Positions 7,858 through 17,399 of a stretch of DNA of 48,326 nt are shown one piece after another. The notes beneath the pieces were generated by a model. The model was not told the DNA's origin and did not search any database. It was given only the letters and a program-made list of their open reading frames with translations. The translations under genes and the position numbers were made by a program. Source of the stretch: UBA6987 sp045616945 (GTDB lineage Bacteria > Bacillota > Clostridia > Lachnospirales > Lachnospiraceae); assembly GCA_045616945.1 (NCBI GenBank), contig JAZLHR010000064.1, positions 1 through 48,326 of the forward strand. Direction: 5' to 3'. The first letter of the stretch is position 1. Every line of letters starts with the position of its first letter.

Positions 7858-10800
7858 ATGCCGGATTGGGAAAATTCACAGGAAAAGAAAAACCTTGAGA
7901 GAAATATTGATCTTGTATGCAAAATGTTTAATAAGACACTTTCTGCCGAGGAAAGAGCGGATCTTCTGGAAAAGCACAGACTCAGATTCGAAAAACAAAA
8001 AAATTTCAATCGAGAGAATACTCAGGTAAAAAGGAGAGAAAAAGCGGGAGAAAAGATCAAAAAGTACACGCCCGGAGGTTATGTCCCGTCAGAATTTGCA
8101 AGATTCGTTGATTATTACGGCAAACCGGAAGATACAGCTGAAGCAGATAAGGCGAATCTTGCGCTGGCGGGGCAGCTGGGACGCGATGACGAGATCGGGC
8201 AGGCGGCAAGAAATACTTTGCTTGCCCAGTATCTCAATTCCGTTTTTGATATAGATCCGGATAAGCTGGATCTTACAAAGCATCCGGAGGAAGAGGTAAT
8301 AGATTATGCGATGTCCATAAAGGACAAGGGCGCGGCGCTTTGGACAGTCAAACTGGTTTTAGCTGATTCTCCCATGGAGTTTTATGAGCCGGAAGCGGTA
8401 AAGGCATTGTACCGTTATGCGGAAAATCTGGGGGGATTTGTAAAAAGCGTAGTGGAGTTTGTCGAGAGCACATCATACGTGGAATATCCCCTTGAGATAC
8501 TTAGCGATGACGATAATATGACCTTTTCGCAGGCATCGGGCCAGGATGATGTTCGGCCGAAGGACAGTGATGATCCGGAAACGAAGGCCTGGAAACAGAG
8601 CCTGGTGGATACAATAAAATTTGGCTATCCATACCGGAATGAGTACAGCACAAGTTCCCTTGAAGAAAAAAAAGAGAGAATTGAAGCGTTCCGTAAGGAC
8701 TATTTGAGCAAGCACGGAAAGGTCACTGTTTCAGATTTCCGGCAAAGAACGGATAAACCGCCTGCCTATATCGGCGGATATGATAAGCGTGCGGCGGCAA
8801 TGAACGAGATGGCTCAAAGGCTGAAAAGCCGGCTGGAGGGCAGAACGGATGCTTATGCAAAGGCTCTTGTGAGTGCCTCCCAGGGGTGGACTGAAACGCT
8901 GGGCGGAACGGATCCGCTTGCGGAAATTCCCGGCGAAACGGAAGCGCAAAAGGAAAAGCGTACCGATGAAGCCGTGAAAAAACTTGTAAAAGCTACAGAG
9001 AGTATGGCCCGTGCTATCCATACGTACCGGAATGCGAAGGATATTGATAAAACGACGCCGGAAGAACAGGAGCTTGACCGGCTTTTGGTCGAAACCAATA
9101 AACTGGTACAAGGAATAAACGGCTCTAAGGCAGTAGACCGTTTCAAGGCAATGATTGAGTTCGCACGGATCGACAGAGCCGCGGCACAAAAAGCCGACGA
9201 ACATATGGAGGCGGAAAGAGCCGAGCTCAATCGGACGCTGGAAGCATATAAGAAACGGGATAACGAGGGAAATCTGCCGCATCTCGACTGGGAAGATATC
9301 CGGGACATCGGCATAAAGATCACTTCGCTCAAGAAGAATACGCTGGACTATCTGAACAGCCTGCCGGAAACGGTTGAAAAACTGTCGGCGATCGAATTAC
9401 AGGAAAAAGAGCTCAGGAAGCTGGACGGCATGCTGAAAGGGATAAACAAGGCGCTGCCCGGTTTAACGCTTGACAACGTGCTGAATGAGACTCCGTGCCT
9501 GATCGACGTGACCGGCCGGAACATTGATCTTAGTAAATCGGCTGAGCCGATGTATCTGAACGCGCCCGACGGGAACCTTGTTTCCGGTGTGTTCAGCAGC
9601 TCCCTTGAGGCAGGCAGTGCAAAGGACAAGCTGACTGCGGAAATCAATCTGCTCACCGAGCGGATGAAGGAACGCTATCCCGAACTGGAAGAGGATATCG
9701 AGCAGTATGCGGAGTTCCTGAAAGACGATATCGGCGAGGAAAAGGGGCGGATCGAAAGAAAAGACTCCGACCGTATCGAGCAGGCAAACGGGCTGGCTGA
9801 TACGCAGGAAGAAACTCGCAGGCGCGAAGTGCGAACCGCCATGATGCGGGAATTTGAGGATCAGGTTTCCCTCTTAAACCGTGCAATGAGCGATACCATG
9901 TCCTTTGCCAGGCGGCGCGCCGCCGTGAGCGACGTGGCCGGGCTTTTGGGGCTGGATTCGTTTACGGAAAAGATCCTGCCGGTAAATCTGGTAAACCGCG
10001 AAAAAATCACGGAGGGCGTTTTTGCGTATACGGGAGAGGGCAGGAGCTTAAATGAGCTGACCTCTCAGCCGGAGGTTTTCAAAAAGGATATCGACGGCAT
10101 GTTCACGCCGGATGCTCTGCGGCAGATGGCGGATATTGGCGCGATGAATTATCTCTGCGGCATCGGCATCCGCGGCGCTGACGGTCTTCGCTATACCACC
10201 GATGAAAACGGTCTGATAAACGGAGTGAGCAGCAGCGGGAACGATCTTGCCTTCTGCAGCGGCACAGTTATGAATAACCCGAAAGACACGCTGAGAGTGA
10301 TTTCCCGGGATATGGCGCAGAAGATCGAAGCACTTTCGGAAAATACGCTTAAAACGGTAATCCTTTCGCAGGGCGGTTCGGAAAAGCAGGCCGAAGAAGC
10401 CGCACAGAGACTAGGCAGGCTCCAGGCACTCATCAGCCATAATGATCTGGAGATTCTGGACGATGCGGGCTTTGCTCAGAAGAAGCTGAGTGATTTTCTT
10501 CCGCAGAGCGATAAGAATGCTCAGTACTATGATAATCTTTCTTCGACCCTGTTCGGACAGGTGATAAAATCCGTCGGCTACCGGATGACCGGCAATGTCC
10601 AGCTTAATTATCAGACGCTGAAGGAGCAGATAAACGCTCAGGAAGAGATAAAAATAATTCCGCCGGAGAAGGAAGACCGCGCAAAGGTATTCAATATTCT
10701 GGATCAGTTTGATAAGAATTCGGCACGACAGGATATCGAGCCGGCAGGGGATCTGCTCACGCAGATGGATAATGCCCAGCGAGGCGTATTCTTCGGCTCC

Positions 10801-11445
10801 GATAAGTTTGAAAACGTAATCAAGACGCTTCAAACGATCAAAAAGGCCAGCGAGATGATCGCAGGCGATGACCGTCTGGCCAATAAAAGATCGTATGAGG
10901 TACTGGAAACCGGCTACGAAAAGCTTCGGGAAGCCTGCAAGGCATATCTGGATTACAAAAAAGAGCAGGGCAAGCTGGAAGCCGGCGGAAAGACCGGCCG
11001 AAGGATAGATGCGGTAAAGGCTGTTCAGGAGTTCTGCTTCAATAAGCAGAAGGCTTTAAAAGAAGCTCTGCATCCGGAGCCGGTTCATGAAAAACGGGCC
11101 GAAGCGGAAAAAATGCTGGCGGACCTGTTTGACCAGAAACCTACGAGGGTGGGTGAAGAATTCCGCAAAATCAAAGAATCTGCATTGAATGCCGAGAAGC
11201 TTTCCATAACCCATACCCGGGCAGCTGCCGGTGTGCATATCCTGCAGAATTATATGGCAGAGCGTGGGAAAACGCCGGCAGAGTGCGGCCTTACCGAACA
11301 GGACATGAAGGATATGCGCCTGATCCAGCGTATGGGCAAGCAGGCCAAGCTCGGCTCCGAAAAGAAGGTAAAGGATTTTCTCAAAGAAACAAAGAAACTG
11401 CAGCAGCCGCTCAAAGAGGCACCTGCCCTGAACGGAAAGATCTGA
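7858..11445 (+). CDS. Giant helix-rich protein with degenerate kinase-like core (giant protein 3)
   Basis: The protein has 1195 aa from MPDWENSQ; AAAGGAG at 7843-7849, 8 bases upstream, fixes this start rather than 7765. No signal peptide or membrane helix is seen. The first 650 aa are charged helices. A region homologous by eye to the kinase-like core of giant protein 2 follows: ARRRAAVSDVAGLLGLDS (about aa 684-701), LCGIGIRGADGLRY (about aa 765-778) and SGNDLAFC (about aa 793-800). Aligned with LCANKDRHGHNMFY and IDNDASFG, the Asp, His and Asn of DRHxxN are lost while the surrounding pattern is kept, as in a pseudokinase. The downstream helices also align (LQALISHNDLEILDD with LQYRIRNNKIKICND). 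A shared helical module (LREACKAYLDYKKEQGKL) lies near aa 1010-1060. The tail is Lys-rich. The effector role is inferred. Confidence 0.8.
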   Translation: MPDWENSQEKKNLERNIDLVCKMFNKTLSAEERADLLEKHRLRFEKQKNFNRENTQVKRREKAGEKIKKYTPGGYVPSEFARFVDYYGKPEDTAEADKANLALAGQLGRDDEIGQAARNTLLAQYLNSVFDIDPDKLDLTKHPEEEVIDYAMSIKDKGAALWTVKLVLADSPMEFYEPEAVKALYRYAENLGGFVKSVVEFVESTSYVEYPLEILSDDDNMTFSQASGQDDVRPKDSDDPETKAWKQSLVDTIKFGYPYRNEYSTSSLEEKKERIEAFRKDYLSKHGKVTVSDFRQRTDKPPAYIGGYDKRAAAMNEMAQRLKSRLEGRTDAYAKALVSASQGWTETLGGTDPLAEIPGETEAQKEKRTDEAVKKLVKATESMARAIHTYRNAKDIDKTTPEEQELDRLLVETNKLVQGINGSKAVDRFKAMIEFARIDRAAAQKADEHMEAERAELNRTLEAYKKRDNEGNLPHLDWEDIRDIGIKITSLKKNTLDYLNSLPETVEKLSAIELQEKELRKLDGMLKGINKALPGLTLDNVLNETPCLIDVTGRNIDLSKSAEPMYLNAPDGNLVSGVFSSSLEAGSAKDKLTAEINLLTERMKERYPELEEDIEQYAEFLKDDIGEEKGRIERKDSDRIEQANGLADTQEETRRREVRTAMMREFEDQVSLLNRAMSDTMSFARRRAAVSDVAGLLGLDSFTEKILPVNLVNREKITEGVFAYTGEGRSLNELTSQPEVFKKDIDGMFTPDALRQMADIGAMNYLCGIGIRGADGLRYTTDENGLINGVSSSGNDLAFCSGTVMNNPKDTLRVISRDMAQKIEALSENTLKTVILSQGGSEKQAEEAAQRLGRLQALISHNDLEILDDAGFAQKKLSDFLPQSDKNAQYYDNLSSTLFGQVIKSVGYRMTGNVQLNYQTLKEQINAQEEIKIIPPEKEDRAKVFNILDQFDKNSARQDIEPAGDLLTQMDNAQRGVFFGSDKFENVIKTLQTIKKASEMIAGDDRLANKRSYEVLETGYEKLREACKAYLDYKKEQGKLEAGGKTGRRIDAVKAVQEFCFNKQKALKEALHPEPVHEKRAEAEKMLADLFDQKPTRVGEEFRKIKESALNAEKLSITHTRAAAGVHILQNYMAERGKTPAECGLTEQDMKDMRLIQRMGKQAKLGSEKKVKDFLKETKKLQQPLKEAPALNGKI

Positions 11446-11482
11446 TGCGGGCCTTCCTCTGACAAAATAAGAAACAACAAAA

Positions 11483-11516
11483 GTGCGCCGGACTTCGATT
11501 TCGAAGCCCGGCGCAC
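11483..11516 (-). terminator. Terminator of giant protein 4
   Basis: Stem GTGCGCCGG/CCGGCGCAC is extended by CTTCGA/TCGAAG across one mismatch. On the minus strand it is followed by a T-rich run (CTTTTGTTGTTTC), as expected for a Rho-independent terminator of the gene ending at 11566. The plus-strand side has no T tract, but the hairpin may still bound giant gene 3. Confidence 0.75.
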
Positions 11517-11565
11517 GGCCGTTAAGGGCAGATTTGAGCAGGAAAAAAACCGAAGACGGTACGGG

Positions 11566-14500
11566 TTAAACGGGATTTATGACCGGCTGCGTATTGTTCT
11601 CAAGCACCTTGTTTTCAGCTTTTTGCTTCAGTAAATCAAAGTTTTGCTTCTTGAGTATATCAGCCATAAGCCCCTTCTTTTCAGCAAATTGGGCTTTGAT
11701 GAGATTCTGGTAAGCCTTAATCCCCTTCTCGTTCTTCTGTTCCGTTGTTTCCTCTAATTTGACCTGGTTGGGAACGTACGGCTGGTTTTTCTCTTGTGCC
11801 GCTTTTTTCAAGTCATTTTCCTTTTTGATCTTTTCAGCCCACTTGTTCTTCTCTTCCGTCAGGACCTTCTCGGTTTTTTCTTTCCACACCTTGCAGATCG
11901 CATGCTTTTCTTTGTTTTCGGCGAATACCTTGTCGAGATAGCTGGGGTCGTTGGACTTATTCGCAATATTAAGCGTTTTATGGTGAGCGGCTATCTTGTC
12001 GAGCGTTTTTTGCGAAGGCATGAAAATATCGATCGCTGAAGTATTCGCTATAGCATTAGGTTTCAGGAAACATTCAAAAGCAGCGTTTTGCTTGAGCTTT
12101 TTCACGCCTTCGCCGTAAACCTTCGCATAATCCTTCTCAGTATTCTTGTTCAGGGGGTCAAGCTTGCTTATTTCAATCTCCTCTTTGAGTGATTTGATCC
12201 TCAGGGAAACTCGATTGTTATACTGCATTACCGGGTTGATGAAACCAGTCCTGCTGACTGCGCGAGTCGCTTCATTGAAATCATCGGCAATTCCTTCCTC
12301 CAGTCCCGTGAACTTTCCGATGGCGTCGATTTTTTCATCTGCGAAATCAATGAGAGCCTTGGCAAAACCCAGACGGTAATATCGCTGAGTGCCATTTTCC
12401 CTGCTCTTCTGGAACAAATCGCCTTCACGTTTCTTTTTGTAGGTATCAGCAGCTTTTTTGATCTTTTCAAGGGCCGCTTTACGCTCGGCATGGGTCCCTC
12501 CGGCCCGGAATGCATTTACTGCCTGAGAATTCTTTACAGCCGGATCCGGTTTTTTCCCGAGAGCGACCTCGAGCGCAGTGATCATGGCGGTAAAAGCCGA
12601 TGAATCGCTCGAATAGGTTCTGCAGTTGTCTTTGGCGTTAAGCTTATCCTGAAGGAAGCTCTCGCATTCTGCACGCAGGGATTCCGAGAGATTCGTTTTT
12701 CTCTCCAGATCTGCCACGTCAAGGATCATGAGTGTAGGATCCGTTTTACTCTTCGCATCCTTAAAGCCCATTTTATCACAGGCAAGGTTTACGGTTTCCG
12801 CCAGATCCTCAAATTGATCCTGGATCTCCTGAGCCTGATACAGCATGCCTACAATATGGTCATGGTTTCCGAGCTCAACATTGTATCGATTAGAAAGATC
12901 TTCCTCAACGGCAGGATTAAATTTCTTGGTGAAATCCGAAGCAGCGTTCATGCCGCTGCCGAAAGCATTAAGGAGCGTTTCCTGGGCATTTAAGTGCGCA
13001 TCTTTTTTATCGGCAAGAGCAGTACTTATCTTTGTCACGGATTTTGCGAGCTCATCACGTTTTTTCGCCGATTTAATGGAGTCAGCTGTATATGTTTTCA
13101 CATTTTCCTTAGCTTCGCTGAGTTCTTTCCTGCATGCGGCAATTTCACTGTCTGGTCCGTAAATTTTCGGGAATTTACTCTCTTTCGGAACGGCTTTCAG
13201 CTGTTCGATCTCGTCAAGAGTTGCTTTATGCCTGCGGCTTGCCTCCTCTTCGACCCGCGCCTGTGCCGCTTCGGGATCATGCTCCTTCTCCAGCGCTTTA
13301 ACTTCCTGTTCGCACTGCGCCTCATACTGGGACAGAAGATCATGATATTCGTCCTTCAGCTGCGCTTTATCCAGATCATGCTTCAATGTCAGCTTCGAGA
13401 TGGTATCCTGATACGTTTTTTCCGTAGGCTTGCGGGTGTCATTATAAGCCTTTTCATCCTGCTGATAAGCGGCCTTGTCCTTTTCATAGGTGTCGGTCAC
13501 CTGCTTGAATGCCTCGCTGTCCTTCAGGAATGCGTCCTCAAGCTTTGCGCTGTCCTGTTCAAGCCGATTTTTCAGGGAGGCCTTGATGCTTGATTCAAAG
13601 TCTTTGATATTCGTTTCAGCCTGTGTTATTTCAGGGGTGCGATTCTTGAGTTCTCCCTTGAAAAACAGATCAAGGTTTGTTTTTATGGCGGAATAATCAT
13701 CGGCCATCATCTTGGCCAGTTTTTCGGCAGCATCAAACTTGGTTTGAGCATGATGCAGATTAGAGGTTGTAATACTGTAATTCTGCCATTTATTTCCGCC
13801 GTCCTTCATAAACGCCATTAAAGCCTCATCCCTGGATATAGGGGCTTTGCCTTTGGCTTTGAGGTATGGCGCAAGCAATTTTTCGGTGCTGCCGTGTATT
13901 TTTTTGAGTTCTGCGGAAGCTTTGGAGCCTTCGGTATTTAAATTTGTGAGAAGTGTCTTCACCTGAGTTTCATGCGAACCAAGAACACCCTGTAAAGCCG
14001 ACATGAACTTTTCAGTCGAATCAGCCTTGTTCAGGGTCTCTATATTGTTTTTCGTCAGGTCTTTGTACGTTTCGCCCAGGCTGTTCAGGATATCTATGCT
14101 CTTGTTCCGGACGTCATTTACGTTCGCTTTGCCGTCTTTCAGCTTTATGGCCTCAAGGACCAGCTGGTGCTGAACATCACCAAACGAGAAAATCTTTTCA
14201 TTGATCTGTTCGATTCTCGTTTCGGTCGCTATGAAGGCCTTCGAGAAGTTCGCATTTGACAGTTGGTCGTTGTCCGGCCTGATATTGTCCTTTGCTTCAA
14301 CGCTGGAGAATACAGAAGTCTTTAAAGCGTATGTGAACTGGTCATAATAAGTCTGGAGATTGTTGGCATCATCCCGCGCATCCAGAAGCTCTTGCCGCTT
14401 CTCGATGAATTCCTTCTGGCGCGCTGCATCCGAGTCGGAAAGAAGAGCCGCCGCCGGGATATTCTCTTCGATGGACCATGTGGGCGGAACCTGCAGCTGT

Positions 14501-16536
14501 GCTTTCAGATCTTTTGATTTTTCCCTGTAAACGACTGCTTTTTCTTCAAATTTTCCGGATTCTTCATCAAAAGCCTTTTGCTTCTTTTCAAACGCTTTTT
14601 TCTTTTCTTCAAAGGCCTTGTCCGACGCTGAAGTGTTCTTTTTCAGAGCATCCTCGGCGGCTTTCGTTTGCTGCTCATATTCTTTATCCGCAGCCGCCAC
14701 CTTTTCATTATACTCTTTTTCTGCCTTAGCCTGGTTGGCTTCCAGCGCTCCTGTGACCTTAAACTTTTCCTGGGCCAGGGCTTTCAGCGCTGCGTTTTCG
14801 GCATCCCCCTTAAGTTTTTCAAGCTTAACGGCATACTCCTTCTCTGCGGCTTCTTTTAATATGCCTTTGACTGTGACGAGTGCGCGATCCTCTAAATACT
14901 TCAGATCTTTCTGTAATTTTTCGACTTCATCACTCCAAGTCTTCACGGCTCTGGCATCGGAATCCGCTTCCTTTACCGCATCGTCAAACTTCGGTTTTAT
15001 TGTGTCAAATTCTTTCTGCTGGGATGCATAAGCCTTTTGGGTATCGTTGACCTTCTTTTCGGCTTTCTCGAGAGCGGATTTGTTCTCTCCGATCACCTTC
15101 AGGGCCTTTTCTTCAGCCTCGAGTTTGCGCCCCTTATAGCCCGCTGCCTGTACGTAAAGCTCCTTAAGGGGCTCAATGTCGTCTGCGGCGGCTTTTTCGT
15201 ATTTCTCGAAATTGAAATCGCGGTATTCCTTGATGGCTTTCGGCTTTGCGAATTCGTCAAGACTCTTTCTTTTTTGCTTGGCATTTGCAAAAGCGTCTTT
15301 GATTTCGCTCAGTTCTCCGAGCTGAGCGATGCCTTCCAGACTGGAATTTAAGCCGGTCAGCATCTGCAGATACTCGATTTCCTCACTGCCTTTCTCATAC
15401 TTTATGCGTTCTGCAAAGAATCTCTCGCTTCCGCCCGATTCTTTGATGAAGTTTACGCGGCGGTTAACATAAGTGCGGAGCTTTCTCCAGATCTCTTCTT
15501 TTTGATCCACGAAAATATGATTGCTGTTGAGCATCATAAGGCCCTTCAAAATCTGGGACTTTTCGAACTTGATATCGATAAATTCACCTTCGTAGACCGT
15601 TTCGGCAAGATGCGGCAGATTTTTCTTTTGAGGATCGGGATTCATCGGATGCAGGAAATCCTCAATGGCCTTATCATAGTAGATTCCGTCTTTGTTCTTG
15701 TGTACCTCATCCCTGCGTTTTTGTGACGCGGAGGCGATATTGTCAAAAGAACCCAGGAAATCCTTTTTGGCCGCTTCAACTTCCTTGGCATCAAAGAAGC
15801 GTTCGGCAAGCTTGGTGAATTTGCCTTTCGCTTCGCCGACATCATATAAATCCTGCAGCTCGTAGGGGAATCGCTCATTTTCGATCTTGGCTTCCGCCAC
15901 GATTACCACTTGTTCCCCCACCAGCATCTGCAGGTCACGTAATTCCCGATCGGTAAGGGGGGCGGTGTCAGCAGCCCTTTTCTTGCCGTATTCCTGCAAG
16001 GCAGCATTGGCTGTGTCCAAATCATCATCTCGATGCAGCGCCGGATCCTCATCTGCAAACAGGAGCGGTTCGCCGCCCAGAAGCGGCTGCCCCTTTCTTT
16101 CTCTTTGTGCGTTTAACGCCTCTAACTTTTCATCGGTGTACGGGCAGTATTCCGGTTTGCCCCATTTTCTTCTGTTTTGATTGATATCGCCCAGATCACT
16201 TGCGGCAAGGGAATACAGCACGGCAAACTCTTTTGCCGCCCTCTTGTCCTTAATGCATACTTCGGCGATCGCATTGATTTCGTGAATATTCTGGGGCTGA
16301 TAGAGATTATACTGCGGAATCGCGGACATATCCTGGATGTCCTTGACGTTAAGCTTAACGCCCTCTAATGCTTTGAGCTTGACGTAGACTTGTTTTCTTA
16401 CTTCATCTGTCGCAAGTCCATCCGCTGAAAAGCTCTTTGATTCTAAGAGCCTAAGCATCCTTGTTAATCTGCGAAGGGCTTTTTCACTCCCTAATTTGCA
16501 AAGCAATTCCCGTTGTGCTTCAGAGTGTTTTGGCAT
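11566..16536 (-). CDS. 1656-aa coiled-coil protein, putative T4SS cargo (giant protein 4)
   Basis: The start is placed at MPKHSEAQ (16536), with AGGAAAGGG upstream; an extension to 16671 would read through the promoter. There is no signal peptide or membrane segment. Mixed helical regions flank two long coiled coils, about aa 465-685 (runs such as AEKEYNEKVAAADKEYEQQ) and about aa 970-1190. A shared module (LEKIKKAADTYKKKREGD followed by RYYRLGFAKALIDF) lies near aa 1350-1400. No catalytic motif was recognised. The C terminus is polar (KVLENNTQPVINPV). It is divergent from the pilin/T4SS operon, with which it shares a 400-bp regulatory region. It could be a cargo protein, or a cytoplasmic scaffold for the secretion machine. 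Confidence 0.8.
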   Translation of the reverse strand: MPKHSEAQRELLCKLGSEKALRRLTRMLRLLESKSFSADGLATDEVRKQVYVKLKALEGVKLNVKDIQDMSAIPQYNLYQPQNIHEINAIAEVCIKDKRAAKEFAVLYSLAASDLGDINQNRRKWGKPEYCPYTDEKLEALNAQRERKGQPLLGGEPLLFADEDPALHRDDDLDTANAALQEYGKKRAADTAPLTDRELRDLQMLVGEQVVIVAEAKIENERFPYELQDLYDVGEAKGKFTKLAERFFDAKEVEAAKKDFLGSFDNIASASQKRRDEVHKNKDGIYYDKAIEDFLHPMNPDPQKKNLPHLAETVYEGEFIDIKFEKSQILKGLMMLNSNHIFVDQKEEIWRKLRTYVNRRVNFIKESGGSERFFAERIKYEKGSEEIEYLQMLTGLNSSLEGIAQLGELSEIKDAFANAKQKRKSLDEFAKPKAIKEYRDFNFEKYEKAAADDIEPLKELYVQAAGYKGRKLEAEEKALKVIGENKSALEKAEKKVNDTQKAYASQQKEFDTIKPKFDDAVKEADSDARAVKTWSDEVEKLQKDLKYLEDRALVTVKGILKEAAEKEYAVKLEKLKGDAENAALKALAQEKFKVTGALEANQAKAEKEYNEKVAAADKEYEQQTKAAEDALKKNTSASDKAFEEKKKAFEKKQKAFDEESGKFEEKAVVYREKSKDLKAQLQVPPTWSIEENIPAAALLSDSDAARQKEFIEKRQELLDARDDANNLQTYYDQFTYALKTSVFSSVEAKDNIRPDNDQLSNANFSKAFIATETRIEQINEKIFSFGDVQHQLVLEAIKLKDGKANVNDVRNKSIDILNSLGETYKDLTKNNIETLNKADSTEKFMSALQGVLGSHETQVKTLLTNLNTEGSKASAELKKIHGSTEKLLAPYLKAKGKAPISRDEALMAFMKDGGNKWQNYSITTSNLHHAQTKFDAAEKLAKMMADDYSAIKTNLDLFFKGELKNRTPEITQAETNIKDFESSIKASLKNRLEQDSAKLEDAFLKDSEAFKQVTDTYEKDKAAYQQDEKAYNDTRKPTEKTYQDTISKLTLKHDLDKAQLKDEYHDLLSQYEAQCEQEVKALEKEHDPEAAQARVEEEASRRHKATLDEIEQLKAVPKESKFPKIYGPDSEIAACRKELSEAKENVKTYTADSIKSAKKRDELAKSVTKISTALADKKDAHLNAQETLLNAFGSGMNAASDFTKKFNPAVEEDLSNRYNVELGNHDHIVGMLYQAQEIQDQFEDLAETVNLACDKMGFKDAKSKTDPTLMILDVADLERKTNLSESLRAECESFLQDKLNAKDNCRTYSSDSSAFTAMITALEVALGKKPDPAVKNSQAVNAFRAGGTHAERKAALEKIKKAADTYKKKREGDLFQKSRENGTQRYYRLGFAKALIDFADEKIDAIGKFTGLEEGIADDFNEATRAVSRTGFINPVMQYNNRVSLRIKSLKEEIEISKLDPLNKNTEKDYAKVYGEGVKKLKQNAAFECFLKPNAIANTSAIDIFMPSQKTLDKIAAHHKTLNIANKSNDPSYLDKVFAENKEKHAICKVWKEKTEKVLTEEKNKWAEKIKKENDLKKAAQEKNQPYVPNQVKLEETTEQKNEKGIKAYQNLIKAQFAEKKGLMADILKKQNFDLLKQKAENKVLENNTQPVINPV

Positions 16537-16650
16537 GTTCTCATTCCCTTTCCTGTCTGATATAGTATTCTTTTCGCAGTATTGCCGGGATCTCCCGTGC
16601 GGGACGGGTACGGAGCCTGCCGGATACCGAGCATACTTCTGATGTGTACC

Positions 16651-16678
16651 ATTATATATAGATCCGGACAAAACGCAA
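16651..16678 (-). promoter_or_regulatory. Promoter of giant protein 4
   Basis: On the minus strand TTGCGT (16673-16678), a 16-base spacer and an exact TATAAT (16651-16656) give a good -10 and a weak -35. The leader to the start codon at 16536 is about 110 bases. Confidence 0.55.
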
Positions 16679-16847
16679 TAACGAAGTGCTTACTTTTCGT
16701 AAACGACACAAAATGTTCAGAAAGTCGAAGGATAAAGAGTCGGCGAAGCTGCGGAAAGGGCGGTCAAAAGCAGACGAAAAGGCGCTCCCCGGGCGTTTCG
16801 GGGGCGGTGTTCACAGAAAAATCAGAAAAGTAAGTGCCTACTCAGGA

Positions 16848-16885
16848 TATTAACCCTTTACAAACGGTGCAAACCGTGCTAACAT
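16848..16885 (+). promoter_or_regulatory. Promoter and candidate operator of the pilin/T4SS operon
   Basis: TTTACA (16857-16862), 17 bases and TAACAT (16880-16885) form a promoter. The spacer holds the inverted repeat ACGGT-GCAA-ACCGT (16864-16877), which can also be read as the tandem pair AAACGGTGC/AAACCGTGC, so a repressor could sit between -35 and -10. The -35 side is part of TATTAACCCTTTACAAA, which resembles a box ahead of giant gene 1. Confidence 0.55.
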
Positions 16886-16962
16886 TACCGGCAAAAGAAT
16901 GCTTCGGGAAAGCAGTATCCCGGGACTATTTTTAATCGCATAGGCGGAGGATGAATTACACT

Positions 16963-17370
16963 ATGAAACTGAATGTTAAGAAGATCGGTAAGGCACTGTC
17001 CGGCGCCGCTATGGCACTTGCTATGTTCCCCATGAATGTTATGGCGTCCACAACGTCCGCAGCGTCCGAAGAAGGCGGCAGCGGCATTCCTACGACCGGT
17101 TTTACCGGCGTTGTGGCCCCCATTATTGAGCTTTTGGATCAGATCCTGTGGCCGCTTATTTCTGTAGTCGGCGCGGTCGGCGCACTGTACTGCGTCGTGC
17201 TGGGTGTTAAGTTTGCCAAGGCCGAAGAGCCTCAGGAACGCGAGAAGGCAAAGTCTCATCTGAAGAATGCCATCATCGGCTTTATCCTGATCTTCGTCCT
17301 GATGGTGGTGCTTAAGCTTCTGATGCCTGCCATGGTCAGATGGGTGAGCAAGTATCCGGCTGCCGCCTGA
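16963..17370 (+). CDS. VirB2-like T4SS pilin
   Basis: The protein is small (135 aa from the ATG at 16963). The ATG at 16951 directly abuts GGAGG (16946-16950), leaving no spacing, so 16963 (12 bases) is preferred. A signal peptide (KIGKALSGAAMALAMFPMNVMAS) is followed by a short Ser/Gly-rich stretch and two hydrophobic segments (LLDQILWPLISVVGAVGALYC and AIIGFILIFVLMVVLKLLM) with a charged turn KAEEPQEREKAKSHLK between them. This is the usual layout of VirB2/TrbC-type pilins and of the Firmicutes T4SS pilin family. It should be processed and assembled at the membrane as the extracellular pilus or channel subunit. It is the first gene of the operon and is separated from virD4 by hairpins, which would allow it to be made in excess. 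Confidence 0.75.
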   Translation: MKLNVKKIGKALSGAAMALAMFPMNVMASTTSAASEEGGSGIPTTGFTGVVAPIIELLDQILWPLISVVGAVGALYCVVLGVKFAKAEEPQEREKAKSHLKNAIIGFILIFVLMVVLKLLMPAMVRWVSKYPAAA

Positions 17371-17399
17371 TAATATCTCAGAACTATAGGTTTTACTGG

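Larger units (their letters stand above)
16537..16962. other. Divergent regulatory region between giant gene 4 and the T4SS operon
   Basis: No gene is supported here. The region contains promoters in both directions. The sequence GAAAAGTAAG occurs once per strand, at 16689-16698 (minus) and 16825-16834 (plus), one copy ahead of each promoter. Confidence 0.6.
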
